NCBI GenBank assembly: GCA_944326445.1 | Contig: CALVDZ010000001.1 | Location: 1-64,000, forward strand | Origin: an uncultured Helicobacter sp. | GTDB taxonomy: Bacteria > Campylobacterota > Campylobacteria > Campylobacterales > Helicobacteraceae | Length of the DNA: 64,000 nucleotides | Direction of reading: 5' to 3' | Shown here: one piece after another, positions 35,228 through 43,339 of the stretch | How the letters are laid out: each line of letters begins with the position of its first letter | Position numbering within the stretch: position 1 is the first letter of the stretch | Program-made: the position numbers and the translations under genes | The notes under the pieces: generated by a model | Seen by the model: only the letters and a program-made list of their open reading frames with translations | The model's database searches: none | What the model was told of the DNA's origin: nothing

Positions 35228-35494
35228 ATGGTTTTTCGCGGGTATTGCATTTTTCAGAGCACAAGCGAGGCGTTTGAAGTGGGGAGAATCCTAAGCAGCC
35301 CGAGCTTTAGGGAGTTTGGGCTAGTCTTTGAGTATTGTCCCGCACCGCGCGAGTATTCCACAGACTGCACGCTCGCGCTCTACTTTGAGAGCACAGAGGA
35401 AGGCTACACACGCGAGGAGAGAGAATCTCTGCACACACGACTGGATTTGGGACTAAAAACAAAGGGCTACGCGTGCAAGCTCGTGTGTCTCTAA
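35228..35494 (+). CDS. DUF3343-like (putative Se/S carrier) small protein
   Basis: An 88-residue protein starting five bases after pycB. The sequence F-Q-S-T-S-E-A-F-E-V-G followed by C-P-A-P-R-E-Y-S-T-D-C-T-L-A resembles the DUF3343 pattern, in which FpST..A..A and PxPRExSxxCG are typical. Members are suspected to carry sulfur or selenium. The conserved Cys is present, but the usual following Gly is Thr. It is probably co-transcribed with pycB. Confidence 0.5.
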   Translation: MVFRGYCIFQSTSEAFEVGRILSSPSFREFGLVFEYCPAPREYSTDCTLALYFESTEEGYTREERESLHTRLDLGLKTKGYACKLVCL

Positions 35495-35886
35495 AAGGCA
35501 GGATCCAACCCACAGATTTAGCAATAATCACGCAACCCACGCAAACAACATTTCTAAAAATAAGCAAGTCAGAATCTAGGCATTTACACAATCAAAATTT
35601 GGTTTCACATTCACAACCTAATCCCACAAATTCTAAAATAATCGCAGAATCTCGTGCAGATTCAGAATCTAAAGAGATTCTAAAAAACGAGCAAGGACAG
35701 AATCTTAGTGGCACAAAGTTTGCACAATCCACAGCGCAGAATCTAAGCAATATAGAATCTACAAATCTCCCCACAGATTCACAAACACACAACTAAGACT
35801 TATATAAGACAGATTCTAAAACAATCACAGAATCTAAGCAGCACACAATCCACCACGCCTCCAAAAGAGGCATTGCGCAGAGATAG
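35495..35886. other. Gene-free region with AGAATCT-type repeats
   Basis: About 390 bases between the DUF3343-like gene and the outer membrane protein gene. A low-complexity open frame (Ser, Asn, Gln, Lys, Glu) covers 35473-35796 and includes A-E-S-R-A-D-S-E-S-K-E, similar to translations of R2 at 36640-36930. I regard it as repeat-derived, not a gene. Confidence 0.6.
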
Positions 35887-36528
35887 CTAGAAGTTATAAG
35901 TGTATCTTATCCCAGCGTTGTAGATTTGGTTGGTGCTCATATCGGTTTTGGAGTTGTTGGGATACTCGGCCCTAGCACTCGCACCAATCACACCAAATCG
36001 TGTGAAAAACTCTATCCCATGGTGCTTGCCAAAGAGTGTGCGAAGGCCGAGATTGATACCCAAATCAAAGCCAGAGACATTAGAGAGATTAGAAGATTGT
36101 GTGATAATCTTCACAGCACCACCGCTGTGAATCCCCGCTCCAAGAGAGAGTCCAGCAAACCAGCCAGCAGAGACTTGCTCGCTATTATAAAAGGTATTGA
36201 GAAAATCCACATTAGCATTGACAAAAAGCGAGTTGAATTGATTGCCGCTACGCGCATCCGCAGTTTGTAGGTAATTTGCCCCATTATTGAGTGCCACATA
36301 CGCCCTTAGTCCAATATTCTCGCTAAAAAACCACTTGTATCCACCCACAAGCCCATAGCGGAGGTTACCAAACGCATAAGTCCCACTATTCCCGCCACTG
36401 TTCTCATATGTCATTTTATTAAGGCTTGTAAGTCCGAGATCTAGCCCCACAAACGCACCGCTCTCTTCTGCCATCACGCCACTGCTTAGCACTAGAGCCA
36501 CTGCCCCGCTTGTCATAAATTTTTTCAT
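35887..36528 (-). CDS. Helicobacter-type outer membrane beta-barrel protein
   Basis: A 213-residue protein with a signal peptide (about 20 residues, ending V-M-A) and then alternating amphipathic strands rich in Gly, Asn and aromatics. It ends in I-R-Y-T-Y-N-F, the C-terminal Phe signature of BAM-assembled barrels. About eight strands fit, with F-V-G-L-D-L-G at the start of the barrel. A Hop/Hof-like or OmpA-like small barrel is plausible. The ATG at 36528 is chosen over a TTG at 36531. A run of ten C lies 90 bases upstream. Confidence 0.8.
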   Translation of the reverse strand: MKKFMTSGAVALVLSSGVMAEESGAFVGLDLGLTSLNKMTYENSGGNSGTYAFGNLRYGLVGGYKWFFSENIGLRAYVALNNGANYLQTADARSGNQFNSLFVNANVDFLNTFYNSEQVSAGWFAGLSLGAGIHSGGAVKIITQSSNLSNVSGFDLGINLGLRTLFGKHHGIEFFTRFGVIGASARAEYPNNSKTDMSTNQIYNAGIRYTYNF

Positions 36529-36617
36529 CAAAACTCCTTAGTTAAATTGTCGCCTTATCTTTTAAATCCCTGAATTAATTCCACAAAATCCAAAAAATAA
36601 AAACCTCGCCGTTCTAT

Positions 36618-36627
36618 CCCCCCCCCC
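36618..36627 (-). repeat. Intergenic homopolymer G10 tract upstream of OMP gene
   Basis: Ten C on the plus strand, 90-99 bases above the OMP start codon. It could alter promoter spacing by slippage, but I see no convincing promoter element on either side. Confidence 0.6.
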
Positions 36628-36639
36628 TTATAAGAAACT

Positions 36640-36960
36640 TAAAAAGAGGCATTTTGTGAGAATCTTGCGTGATTTTTTAGAATCTTGGTGGGTTTGAGTC
36701 GGCTCGTGCTGTCGCACGCACTATTTATCTTATTTGGCAAAGCCTCGCTAGGATTTTTTGAAGTAGTAGATTCTGTAAGTTGCTTAGAATCTGAAAGACT
36801 AGAATCTAAGCTTTCCTTAGAATCTGAATCCGCTCTAGATTCTAGATTGTTTGGATTCTGTGTTGTAAATTCTGCAATTTTTTTTAGGCTTAGATTCTGC
36901 ATTTGTGTATCTTTTAGACTTCTGCGCATCCTAGATCCTGTGTGCGAGAATCTGTGAGGA
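36640..36960 (-). repeat. Repeat family R2, copy 3 with AGAATCT-rich flank
   Basis: The core is at 36700-36792 (hairpin CGTGC, loop TGTC, GCACG at 36705-36718, then GGCAAAGCCTCGC and GAAGTAGTAGATTC). On the minus strand an open frame of 96 residues reads through, including L-T-E-S-T-T-S-K-N-P-S-E-A-L-P-N, matching the copies at 1 and 48860. I do not call it a gene. The gap 36529-37694 contains only R2 and R1 material and the G10 tract. Confidence 0.75.
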
Positions 36961-37386
36961 ATTGCACAGATTCTATGCTGCTTAGATTCTGTATTTGCTT
37001 ATTTCTTAGAATCTCCGCGCTAGATTTTGTAAATTCTAAGTTTCTTAGAGTTGTGTTCTCACGAATGCTTTCTAGATTCTGTGTATTGTTTTGTTTTTTC
37101 GCAAAAAGGAGTATTCCCCTCTCCCCGCTTCTAAAGCCCCGAAAAAGCCGCCACTTTTTTGCTGCGCTTTACTTGCAACCCGTTGGCTCTTTTGTGCAGC
37201 CACAAAGTGTATCTTTTGGCAGGAGTGCCACGCACGACAAGGGCGAGTGTCGGTATGCACTTGCGTGCTACACATTTGATTTTTGCGCTGCTAGGCCTCG
37301 TGCTACCGCACGCACTATTATTGATATTTGGCAAAGCCTTGCACAAGGTTTTTGAAGTAGGGGATTGTGTGATTTGCTTAGATTCT
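36960..37386 (-). repeat. Repeat family R2, copy 4 (long form)
   Basis: Aligns by eye with the reverse complement of 48860-49340. Shared anchors are GACAAGGGCGAGTGTCGG (37236-37253), the CCCCGAAAAAGCCGCC block and the core. The core hairpin is CGTGC, loop TACC, GCACG at 37299-37312. A further hairpin, GCAC, loop TTGC, GTGC, sits at 37257-37268. Confidence 0.75.
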
Positions 37387-37419
37387 CTAACGCGTTTTCT
37401 TTTTGATAGAATCTAATTT

Positions 37420-37585
37420 GGTTTATAGAAAAGGTGCTAGCCCAAGTGGCGTTCCTGACGCGATTACACTAAAAGATTCTATAATCTTGCTAAAAAACGC
37501 CGTGTATGAACGCGTAAGCGGAGCGAGTGGCAATTCACTTGCCACGAAGCGGTATCAAGTTTGTGAAACAAACTTGCATAAAAAT
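37420..37585 (+). repeat. Repeat family R1, copy B
   Basis: Full-length. Frame V-Y-R-K-G-A-S-P-S-G-V-P-D-A-I-T is intact. TATAAT at 37480-37485. Stem 1 is GTGGCAA, loop TTCAC, TTGCCAC (37527-37545). Stem 2 is CAAGTTTG paired with CAAACTTG (37556-37576). Confidence 0.85.
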
Positions 37586-37694
37586 TATAGAAAAGGTGCT
37601 AGCCCAAGTGGCGTCAATGAGGTGGCGGCACCAACGCAGCGGCAAGGGATCTGCCTCACACCCCGATACACGAGCTTGCCCTAGCAAACCCGTA
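37585..37694 (+). repeat. Repeat family R1, copy C (diverged)
   Basis: Starts in tandem with copy B as TTATAGAAAAGGTGCTAGCC, then diverges after about 35 bases; neither the TATAAT box nor clear stems remain. It abuts the 3' end of dapE. Confidence 0.6.
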
Positions 37695-38840
37695 TCAAGC
37701 AATACCCCTGCTAACTTGCTCCAAAAAGCGTGTGAAAATCTCACAGAGCCTCTGCACATCTTGGGGCCTGACGCGCTCATCCATGGCGTGAATTTTGTCA
37801 TTTGGCACGCCCACTTCTACCACCGGTATGCCCCTAGCACCAAAGAATCTCGCATCGCTCGTGCCCCCGCTCGTGCTAAGCTCCGGGGCGCGCCCACACA
37901 CAGATTCTATACACGCGCTCATCATCGCCACAAGCGATGAATCGCTCAAAAACCCCACTGAGCTCTGCCTAAGCTCAAGCGTGAAGTCTAGCCCCTCTAG
38001 CACCTTGCGCACATAGGACCGGACATCTTCTTTTGTGGTTTGTGGGGAATTGCGCACATTAAAGAGGATTTTTAGCTCATTTGGCGTCACATTCACAACT
38101 TCCATACCGCCGCGTATATCGGTGATCACGAGCTTGCTTGGCTCAAAATGCGCATCGCCTTTGTCAAGATTCACACCAGCGAGCTCGCCTAGCCGCGCGC
38201 CCAAAAGCTCGGTGGGATTGATGCAGTTTTGGGGATAGGCGACGTGCCCTTGCTTGCCAAAAATCGTGATTTTGCCATTGATACTGCCGCGCCGCCCCAC
38301 TTTTATCACATCGCCACAAACTGCGTGTGCGGTGGGTTCAGCCACGATCGCCATAGTGGGCAGCAGCCCTCTAGATTCTAACTCATCTAGCATATATCGC
38401 GTGCCATAAGCCCCCTCGCCCTCCTCATCGCTTGTGAGCAAAAGCGAGATTTGCAAATCCTGTGTCGCACTAGGATTGCGCACTAGGAAATCCCGCACCG
38501 CACACACAAACGCACTCACGCCACTTTTCATATCCTGCGCGCCACGCCCATAGAGATAGCCATCTCTGTGTGCGGGGGTAAAGGGATCGCTGCTCCAGCC
38601 CTCGCCCGGCGGGACGACATCGATATGCCCAGCAAAGCACAAATGCCGCTGCGCCTTGCGTGGCGTGTATAAAAAGAGATTTTTCACGCCCTCTCTTTCT
38701 TGCGTGATGACTTCAAGTGCATTCTCGCCTAAAGCTTGTGCGAAAATCTTTTCCACTAGCGCGTATATCCCGCATTCCTTAGGCGTTATGCTCGGATAGC
38801 TTATGAGTCTCTCTAAGAGCGAGAGAGCGTTAAGATTCAT
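37695..38840 (-). CDS. dapE: Succinyl-diaminopimelate desuccinylase
   Basis: DapE hydrolyses N-succinyl-LL-2,6-diaminopimelate in lysine and peptidoglycan synthesis. It is an M20-family dizinc enzyme: metal ligand His72 in F-A-G-H-I-D-V-V-P, the bridging Asp in G-R-G-A-Q-D-M-K, the E-E pair in T-S-D-E-E-G-E-G and the final His in K-I-H-A-M-D-E. The fold has a dimerisation insert at about 180-290. At 381 residues it is complete. Its start overlaps the stop of the 61-residue protein in a TAATG junction, tying it to the operon upstream. Confidence 0.95.
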   Translation of the reverse strand: MNLNALSLLERLISYPSITPKECGIYALVEKIFAQALGENALEVITQEREGVKNLFLYTPRKAQRHLCFAGHIDVVPPGEGWSSDPFTPAHRDGYLYGRGAQDMKSGVSAFVCAVRDFLVRNPSATQDLQISLLLTSDEEGEGAYGTRYMLDELESRGLLPTMAIVAEPTAHAVCGDVIKVGRRGSINGKITIFGKQGHVAYPQNCINPTELLGARLGELAGVNLDKGDAHFEPSKLVITDIRGGMEVVNVTPNELKILFNVRNSPQTTKEDVRSYVRKVLEGLDFTLELRQSSVGFLSDSSLVAMMSACIESVCGRAPELSTSGGTSDARFFGARGIPVVEVGVPNDKIHAMDERVRPQDVQRLCEIFTRFLEQVSRGIA

Positions 38841-39025
38841 TATTTTTTGTTATACAAGCTATGATGCCAGATACTAAAGCCCACCAACGCTATGCCTGAA
38901 AGGATATGTAGATTCTTCGCGCCTTTGTTTTTCATAAAAAACGCACTACCGACACAAAGTGCCATAGACGCAGTCATACCGACTTTTGCTAGCTCTCGCT
39001 TAGATTCTAGTTTTTTGAGTTTCAT
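38840..39025 (-). CDS. Small two-helix membrane protein at the end of the P1B-ATPase operon
   Basis: A longer frame begins at 39133, but the ATG at 39025 follows AAGGAGAATT and opens a 61-residue protein. It has a basic N-terminus (M-K-L-K-K-L-E-S-K-R) and two hydrophobic segments (A-S-M-A-L-C-V-G-S-A-F-F and L-S-G-I-A-L-V-G-F-S-I-W) separated by a basic turn. It overlaps the ATPase stop by 26 bases and dapE by one base. No known family came to mind; it may be part of the same complex as the ATPase. Confidence 0.7.
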   Translation of the reverse strand: MKLKKLESKRELAKVGMTASMALCVGSAFFMKNKGAKNLHILSGIALVGFSIWHHSLYNKK

Positions 39026-41147
39026 AATTCTCCTTTTGCTTTTTAAGTGTGATAGGTCGCAGGGCGTTAAGAAGCAAGAAAATAGTCGTGCCATTGTGCA
39101 AAAATGCCGTCTGTATCGGCGAAAGCCTGCCAAAGGTGGCTGAAGCCAAAATCACGCTATTGGTAACCACGGTGATGATGAAGTTTTTGCGCACTTTTGC
39201 AAGGCATTGCATTGCGTATTCTTTGACATCTGCTACGGCTTCTATATCGTCTCTAAGCAGCACGATATCTGCGCTTGCTTTTGCGATATCCGCGCCCTTG
39301 TGCATACCTATGCCGCTATCTGCCTTGATGAGCGCGGGCGCGTCGTTGATCCCATCGCCCACAAACGCCACCTTTTCTCCCTCGCTCATAATGGATTCTA
39401 AAATCTCTGCCTTTTGTGTGGGCAGCAACTCCGCATAGAATCTATCAATCCCAAGCGAGTCTGCAATCTCTTTAGCCTTTTGGTATCCATCGCCTGTGAG
39501 CATAACTATCTCCTGCACGCCGTATTTGCGCAGGCGCGCTATGGCTTGCTTGGCATTGTGGCGCAAGGTGTCTTTGAGCATAATGACTGCGAGGAGCTCT
39601 TTGTCATATCCGATGAAAAGCGGCGTGTGCCCAGAATCTAGTAGCCTCGCAATCTCTGCATCGTGCGCACTCATATCCACACCCTCATCGTCCTCTAGAA
39701 AATGGCGATTGCCAATGAGCACTTCCTTGCCATTGATTTGGCTCTTTACCCCGTGCGCGACGATAAAGGTAACCTCATCGTGGTGCATATGGATAAACTC
39801 CCGCTCCCTCGCTGCGCGCACCACAGCTTCCGCCACGGGGTGGAAATAATGCTCTTCAATGCTTGCTGAGAGATTGAGAATCTCATCTGTGTGCCACGCG
39901 GGATTGAAGGAATGCACCTCCACCACTTCTAGCTCGCCATTTGTGAGCGTCCCGGTTTTGTCAAACACGAACACTTGCGCTTGGTTGAGGGTTTCAAGGC
40001 TTTTTGCACCTTTGATGATGATGCCGTTTTTGCCGGCGTTGGAAATCGTGGATTTAAACGCCACGGGCGTGGCGAGCTTGAGCGCACAGGAATAATCGGC
40101 TTGCAACACAGAGGCGACGCGCGTGAGATCACGACTAAAGACATATGAGATAATCGCAAGCCCAAGTGTGATGGGCACGAGCTTGTCCGCCATTTGTGAA
40201 GCACTAAGTTGGATTGAGGATTTTTGTGAGAGCGTTGTTTGGATATATTCTCTAATGCGCGCTGTGGCTGTCTGCTCGGCCACGCTCTCCGCCCAAATCT
40301 TGATTTTGCCCTCCTGCACGATCGTGCCAGAGAGCACCCTATCTCCGCGAGCGCGATGTACGGGCGTGGCTTCGCCCGTCATTGAGATTTGATTGACTAA
40401 GGCTTCTCCAGAGACGATATGCCCATCGATGAGGATTGTCTGCCCCGCGCCCACGACTACGATATCCCCCACTTGTATTTGGCTACTAGGCACTAATACG
40501 AGCTCGGTTTTATCATTTATATACTTTTCCACCCACGCATCGCCACCTTGGGGCTTGCTAAGCTCTTTTAATAAATCATCGCTTTTATACATAGACATCT
40601 CTTCTATGTATTCGCCAAGAGTGAGCATAAAATTCGTGGAGTTTGCCGTGCGATAATCCTGCCGATACAGTGATATGGCTATCGCCATAGATTCTAAGAC
40701 GCGTGAAGTGATACCTTGGGTAAAAATCTCCTTTATGCCGCTTGTGAGGATGGGGGCACAAGCGATAAAGGAAAATACGGATTTGAGGGGATTGGCGGGC
40801 AAAAGCGACTCGCTCACTAACGCCGTAGCCGAGCGCACGACTTCCACAGAGCTAGGTATCTCGCCACGCAGGGCGAGGTAGCTATCCTCAGAGGCTTTTT
40901 TGTTTGATAGCGTGATGAGGTTTTGTAAAATCGCAAAAATCTCTCGTTTTATCCTCTCAAGGCTGCCGTGGTAGGTGATGATGATATTATGCAATATGTC
41001 ATTAATCCGCACGCTTGTGATAGAGGGGAGTTTCTCTAGCTCCACACGCAAGATAAGGGCTTGTATCGTGCTACCCTCGGGGCATACATACGCAAAGCGC
41101 GCACGAGCAGGCGTGTGATGGATAAGGTTAAGAGCAAGCTTTGGCAT
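39000..41147 (-). CDS. P1B-type metal-transporting ATPase with degenerate HMA domain and SCA membrane motif
   Basis: A 715-residue P-type ATPase with motifs D-K-T-G-T-L-T (phosphoacceptor Asp396), S-M-T-G-E-A-T-P (255-262), the H-P locus (His436-Pro437) and G-D-G-I-N-D. The membrane metal site is S-C-A at 353-355 where most P1B pumps have CPC. The N-terminal domain begins H-H-T-P-A-R-A-R-F (10-18) in place of a CxxC metal site. A related H-H-x-P-G-R-x-R occurs in the 123-residue protein of the same operon. Such features are those I recall for the P1B-6 pumps (FezB) of ferrosomes; iron is the inferred metal. It lies centrally in the operon. Confidence 0.85.
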   Translation of the reverse strand: MPKLALNLIHHTPARARFAYVCPEGSTIQALILRVELEKLPSITSVRINDILHNIIITYHGSLERIKREIFAILQNLITLSNKKASEDSYLALRGEIPSSVEVVRSATALVSESLLPANPLKSVFSFIACAPILTSGIKEIFTQGITSRVLESMAIAISLYRQDYRTANSTNFMLTLGEYIEEMSMYKSDDLLKELSKPQGGDAWVEKYINDKTELVLVPSSQIQVGDIVVVGAGQTILIDGHIVSGEALVNQISMTGEATPVHRARGDRVLSGTIVQEGKIKIWAESVAEQTATARIREYIQTTLSQKSSIQLSASQMADKLVPITLGLAIISYVFSRDLTRVASVLQADYSCALKLATPVAFKSTISNAGKNGIIIKGAKSLETLNQAQVFVFDKTGTLTNGELEVVEVHSFNPAWHTDEILNLSASIEEHYFHPVAEAVVRAAREREFIHMHHDEVTFIVAHGVKSQINGKEVLIGNRHFLEDDEGVDMSAHDAEIARLLDSGHTPLFIGYDKELLAVIMLKDTLRHNAKQAIARLRKYGVQEIVMLTGDGYQKAKEIADSLGIDRFYAELLPTQKAEILESIMSEGEKVAFVGDGINDAPALIKADSGIGMHKGADIAKASADIVLLRDDIEAVADVKEYAMQCLAKVRKNFIITVVTNSVILASATFGRLSPIQTAFLHNGTTIFLLLNALRPITLKKQKENYETQKTRI

Positions 41148-41157
41148 AGAAATCTAG

Positions 41158-41514
41158 CTATTCTTTATGAGAATCCACTTCCGCCTTGGCGTCCTCATAC
41201 CGCTCTTTTAACTCCTCTATGCCCATCTCAAAGAGACTAGAGAGCTTGGCAAATCCTTTAAAAATCGCCTTTTGTGCGTCCTCATTAGTGAGGATAAATG
41301 TCGCCACTGCCCCGATAAGCGCGCCTTTTAGGAAGTCTTGCTGGGTGTTGCCACTATTGAAAAAAGAGGCGAAAAGATTCTGAGCGTTGGTGCTTTGGTT
41401 TGTGGTGTTTGTGGTGTTTGTCGCGTTTGTATCCGTCTTTGGCTGATTGATATAGGGATTGTCCTGCACGGAATGGAGATTGTCGAGATTGTCATTTGTC
41501 GTGTTTGTTGTCAT
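41158..41514 (-). CDS. YtxH-like small membrane protein, Asn/Thr-rich
   Basis: A 118-residue protein with an Asn/Thr-rich N-terminal half (repeats of T-N and N-T), then one hydrophobic segment, L-K-G-A-L-I-G-A-V-A-T-F-I-L-T, with spaced Gly, and a charged amphipathic C-terminal helix. The layout of a Gly-patterned helix and a charged helix recalls YtxH-type proteins. It overlaps its upstream neighbour by 23 bases and is 10 bases above the ATPase start, so it is strongly coupled to the pump. Confidence 0.6.
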   Translation of the reverse strand: MTTNTTNDNLDNLHSVQDNPYINQPKTDTNATNTTNTTNQSTNAQNLFASFFNSGNTQQDFLKGALIGAVATFILTNEDAQKAIFKGFAKLSSLFEMGIEELKERYEDAKAEVDSHKE

Positions 41515-41845
41515 TTAAAGCTCCTTGAGTAAAAAATTGTGAAAAATCTATATTTTCAAGCGCGTAGCTTCCGGCTACACCCACCAGCAGGTAGGCACTA
41601 GATTCCAAAACATTGCTTAGCGCAGCCTTGGGGCTACCAAGCGCGTTGGCTATGCCGATGGTGCAAATCCCGAGCAACGCACCCTGTGCCGTGCTTTTTA
41701 TCGTATTGCCTAGGGCTTGTGGTTTGGAAATCTCTCCCTTTTTATACTGCTGATAGTTGCTAATCCCCGCTGCTATGAGTCCCGCCGCTGCACCGCTCAC
41801 AGCGTGGGCATTGAGCGATCTGGGCATACCTGTATCGATTATCAT
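41492..41845 (-). CDS. Glycine-zipper membrane protein
   Basis: A 117-residue protein with two or three hydrophobic segments that carry GxxxG-type patterns: S-G-A-A-A-G-L-I-A-A-G, Q-G-A-L-L-G-I-C-T-I-G-I-A and L-L-V-G-V-A-G-S-Y-A. Such patterns promote tight helix packing and are common in proteins that line or shape small vesicles. No enzyme motif is seen. It is in the middle of the pump operon. I recognise no family by name. Confidence 0.6.
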   Translation of the reverse strand: MIIDTGMPRSLNAHAVSGAAAGLIAAGISNYQQYKKGEISKPQALGNTIKSTAQGALLGICTIGIANALGSPKAALSNVLESSAYLLVGVAGSYALENIDFSQFFTQGALNDNKHDK

Positions 41846-41853
41846 AGGGGCTC

Positions 41854-42156
41854 TTAAATGTTGGTTTCAGTTATGGAGGCTAGCGGTGTTAAGATTGGTG
41901 TCTCTGTGGTGCTTGTCGTAGTGCTTGTTGCGCGTTTTGCGCGAGGTTTTCTAGGTTTTCTAGTTTTTGTTACTTGTTTTGTCGCTTCTGCTTCAGATAC
42001 GAGTGCTTGGGCTGGTTTCCTACCTCTTCTGCCCGGTTTTTTTATCTCTATGTCTTTGGCTGCGTCTTGCAATGACTTAGAGATTTTTGCTCGATTGTTG
42101 TAGGCAAACACAGCGCCTCCGCCCAAAATCAGTCCTGCGAGAAATGGTAATGCCAT
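41854..42156 (-). CDS. Single-helix membrane protein with histone-like basic tail
   Basis: A 100-residue protein. A Gly-rich membrane helix opens it (F-L-A-G-L-I-L-G-G-G-A-V-F-A-Y). From residue 40 the tail is dominated by Lys, Arg, Pro and Ala, as K-K-P-G-R-R-G-R-K-P-A, T-R-K-P-R-K-P-R-A-K-R, then a Thr-rich end. The tail resembles histone H1-type or polyanion-binding tails and could bind polyphosphate or nucleic acid. The ribosome site is AAGGAG. It is in the middle of the pump operon. Confidence 0.6.
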   Translation of the reverse strand: MALPFLAGLILGGGAVFAYNNRAKISKSLQDAAKDIEIKKPGRRGRKPAQALVSEAEATKQVTKTRKPRKPRAKRATSTTTSTTETPILTPLASITETNI

Positions 42157-42159
42157 AAG

Positions 42160-42897
42160 TTACTCCTTGTTTGTGTGCAAAATTTTGCCCGCAATAATAG
42201 CACAAAAACTCCCTAAAATGCCCCCACCAATAAGAGAAAAATTAATTTTTTCTAAAAATTGTGTCAATTCCTGATGGGAGATTTGCCCATCTTGGAGTTT
42301 TTGCACGATATTTTTAGTCTCCTTGATGGAGGCTTGTAGAGGGGTTAGAATCTCTGTGAGCTTTTGCTGCCCTAGCAGTGCTTGGAGGCTAGAGAGCGGC
42401 GAGTGAGAATCCTCACTAAGCAGTGAGCGCAAAAGCGGTATGTGGTGGTTGTAGCTTAGTGCCTCAAGGCGATAGAGCATATCCAGATAAGAATCTCGGG
42501 GAGAATCTTGTGCTAGCTCTTGTGATTGGAGCAAAATATCGCATATATGGATATGGTTTGTTTCCATACCTAGCGCGATACAGAGGCTTTGTGTCAAATC
42601 AAAATTATGCGCACAAATCTCCTCACAAAGTGCCGCAATATCGGGCAGGATATACTGCTGTGGCACTAGATTTTGTAATGCGTGCAAATCGTGATAGTCT
42701 CCCTCGCACAAGGCATTTTGTGGATAGAGACTAGAGGCTTGCTCAAGCAAAGCGTGCTCTTGTGTGATAAGTGACGCTAGTGCCTGCGCCCTCTTGTCTG
42801 TGTAAAAATGCTGTGTTAAAAACTCATACAAGCCCACGCCCCGCGCTCTTGTGTGCAGGACAAAGGCAAGTAAATCATCGTGTATGCGCGCACTCAT
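42160..42897 (-). CDS. Helical (ferritin-like?) protein with C-terminal membrane anchor
   Basis: A 245-residue, mostly helical protein rich in His, Glu and Gln, ending in a membrane segment (S-L-I-G-G-G-I-L-G-S-F-C-A-I-I-A-G) and a short basic tail. The middle has E-E-I-C-A-H-N-F-D-L-T-Q-S-L-C, G-M-E-T-N-H-I-H and L-Y-R-L-E-A-L-S-Y-N-H-H, spacings that could belong to a ferritin-like four-helix bundle with Glu and His ligands, but the diiron motif is not complete. It is directly above the basic-tail protein (three-base gap) and below the HMA-like gene. Confidence 0.5.
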   Translation of the reverse strand: MSARIHDDLLAFVLHTRARGVGLYEFLTQHFYTDKRAQALASLITQEHALLEQASSLYPQNALCEGDYHDLHALQNLVPQQYILPDIAALCEEICAHNFDLTQSLCIALGMETNHIHICDILLQSQELAQDSPRDSYLDMLYRLEALSYNHHIPLLRSLLSEDSHSPLSSLQALLGQQKLTEILTPLQASIKETKNIVQKLQDGQISHQELTQFLEKINFSLIGGGILGSFCAIIAGKILHTNKE

Positions 42898-42915
42898 CGG
42901 ACTTTCTTACAAGAT

Positions 42916-43287
42916 TCATACATTGAGGAGTTTGTTAAATGTATCTTGGAGTGCTTGGAGATTTTCTTTTTTCACCCACGACTCCCATAGGCTTGGCTCA
43001 AAGCGTGCCTTGTCGTAGCGGATAGTGGCACTCCCCACAATCGCATTTACCTTAATATCCTCTATCGCTGGTATGTGCTTTAGGAGTGCGAAGATAATCT
43101 CTTGTGTGCTGTGTGAATCTGGGAGAAACTCTCGTAGCGGCGTGGTTTGCGCCCATTTTTTGGCAGCGGGTAGGGCGGAGAGATTAGCGCGGATGCGGAT
43201 CCTGCCGGGTATGTGATGCACGATGTGAAAAAACCCCGCGACTTGCTCTATGTCCTGAAGCGAGATGTGTAAAGCCCTCTCTTGCAT
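42916..43287 (-). CDS. HMA-like protein without CxxC (FezC-like candidate)
   Basis: A 123-residue protein and first gene of the operon. Residues 20-100 have the beta-alpha-beta layout of an HMA metal-binding domain. The usual CxxC is absent, and in its place is V-H-H-I-P-G-R-I-R-I-R (23-33), closely like H-H-T-P-A-R-A-R in the pump of the same operon. A second beta-alpha-beta follows, with I-K-V-N-A-I-V-G-S-A-T-I-R-Y. In ferrosome clusters an HMA-like protein with Arg residues replacing the Cys pair has been described, as I recall. Its role as a docking partner for the pump is inferred. Confidence 0.65.
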   Translation of the reverse strand: MQERALHISLQDIEQVAGFFHIVHHIPGRIRIRANLSALPAAKKWAQTTPLREFLPDSHSTQEIIFALLKHIPAIEDIKVNAIVGSATIRYDKARFEPSLWESWVKKENLQALQDTFNKLLNV

Positions 43288-43339
43288 ACATTAGTCCTTG
43301 TGATTAGCCCTTGTGGCTAGGTGTGAAAATTAGGCGCGC

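Noticed and set aside
35473..35796. Open frame of 107 residues rich in Ser, Asn, Gln and Glu
   Set aside because: It translates AGAATCT-type repeats, overlaps the DUF3343-like gene, and has no ribosome site or family resemblance.
36942..37355. Plus-strand frames in the R2 region (up to 137 residues)
   Set aside because: They run against the R2 frame, are Cys/Phe/Arg-rich and look like antisense translations.
37403..37684. Plus-strand 93-residue frame over R1 copies B and C
   Set aside because: Made from two tandem R1 copies; no ribosome site.
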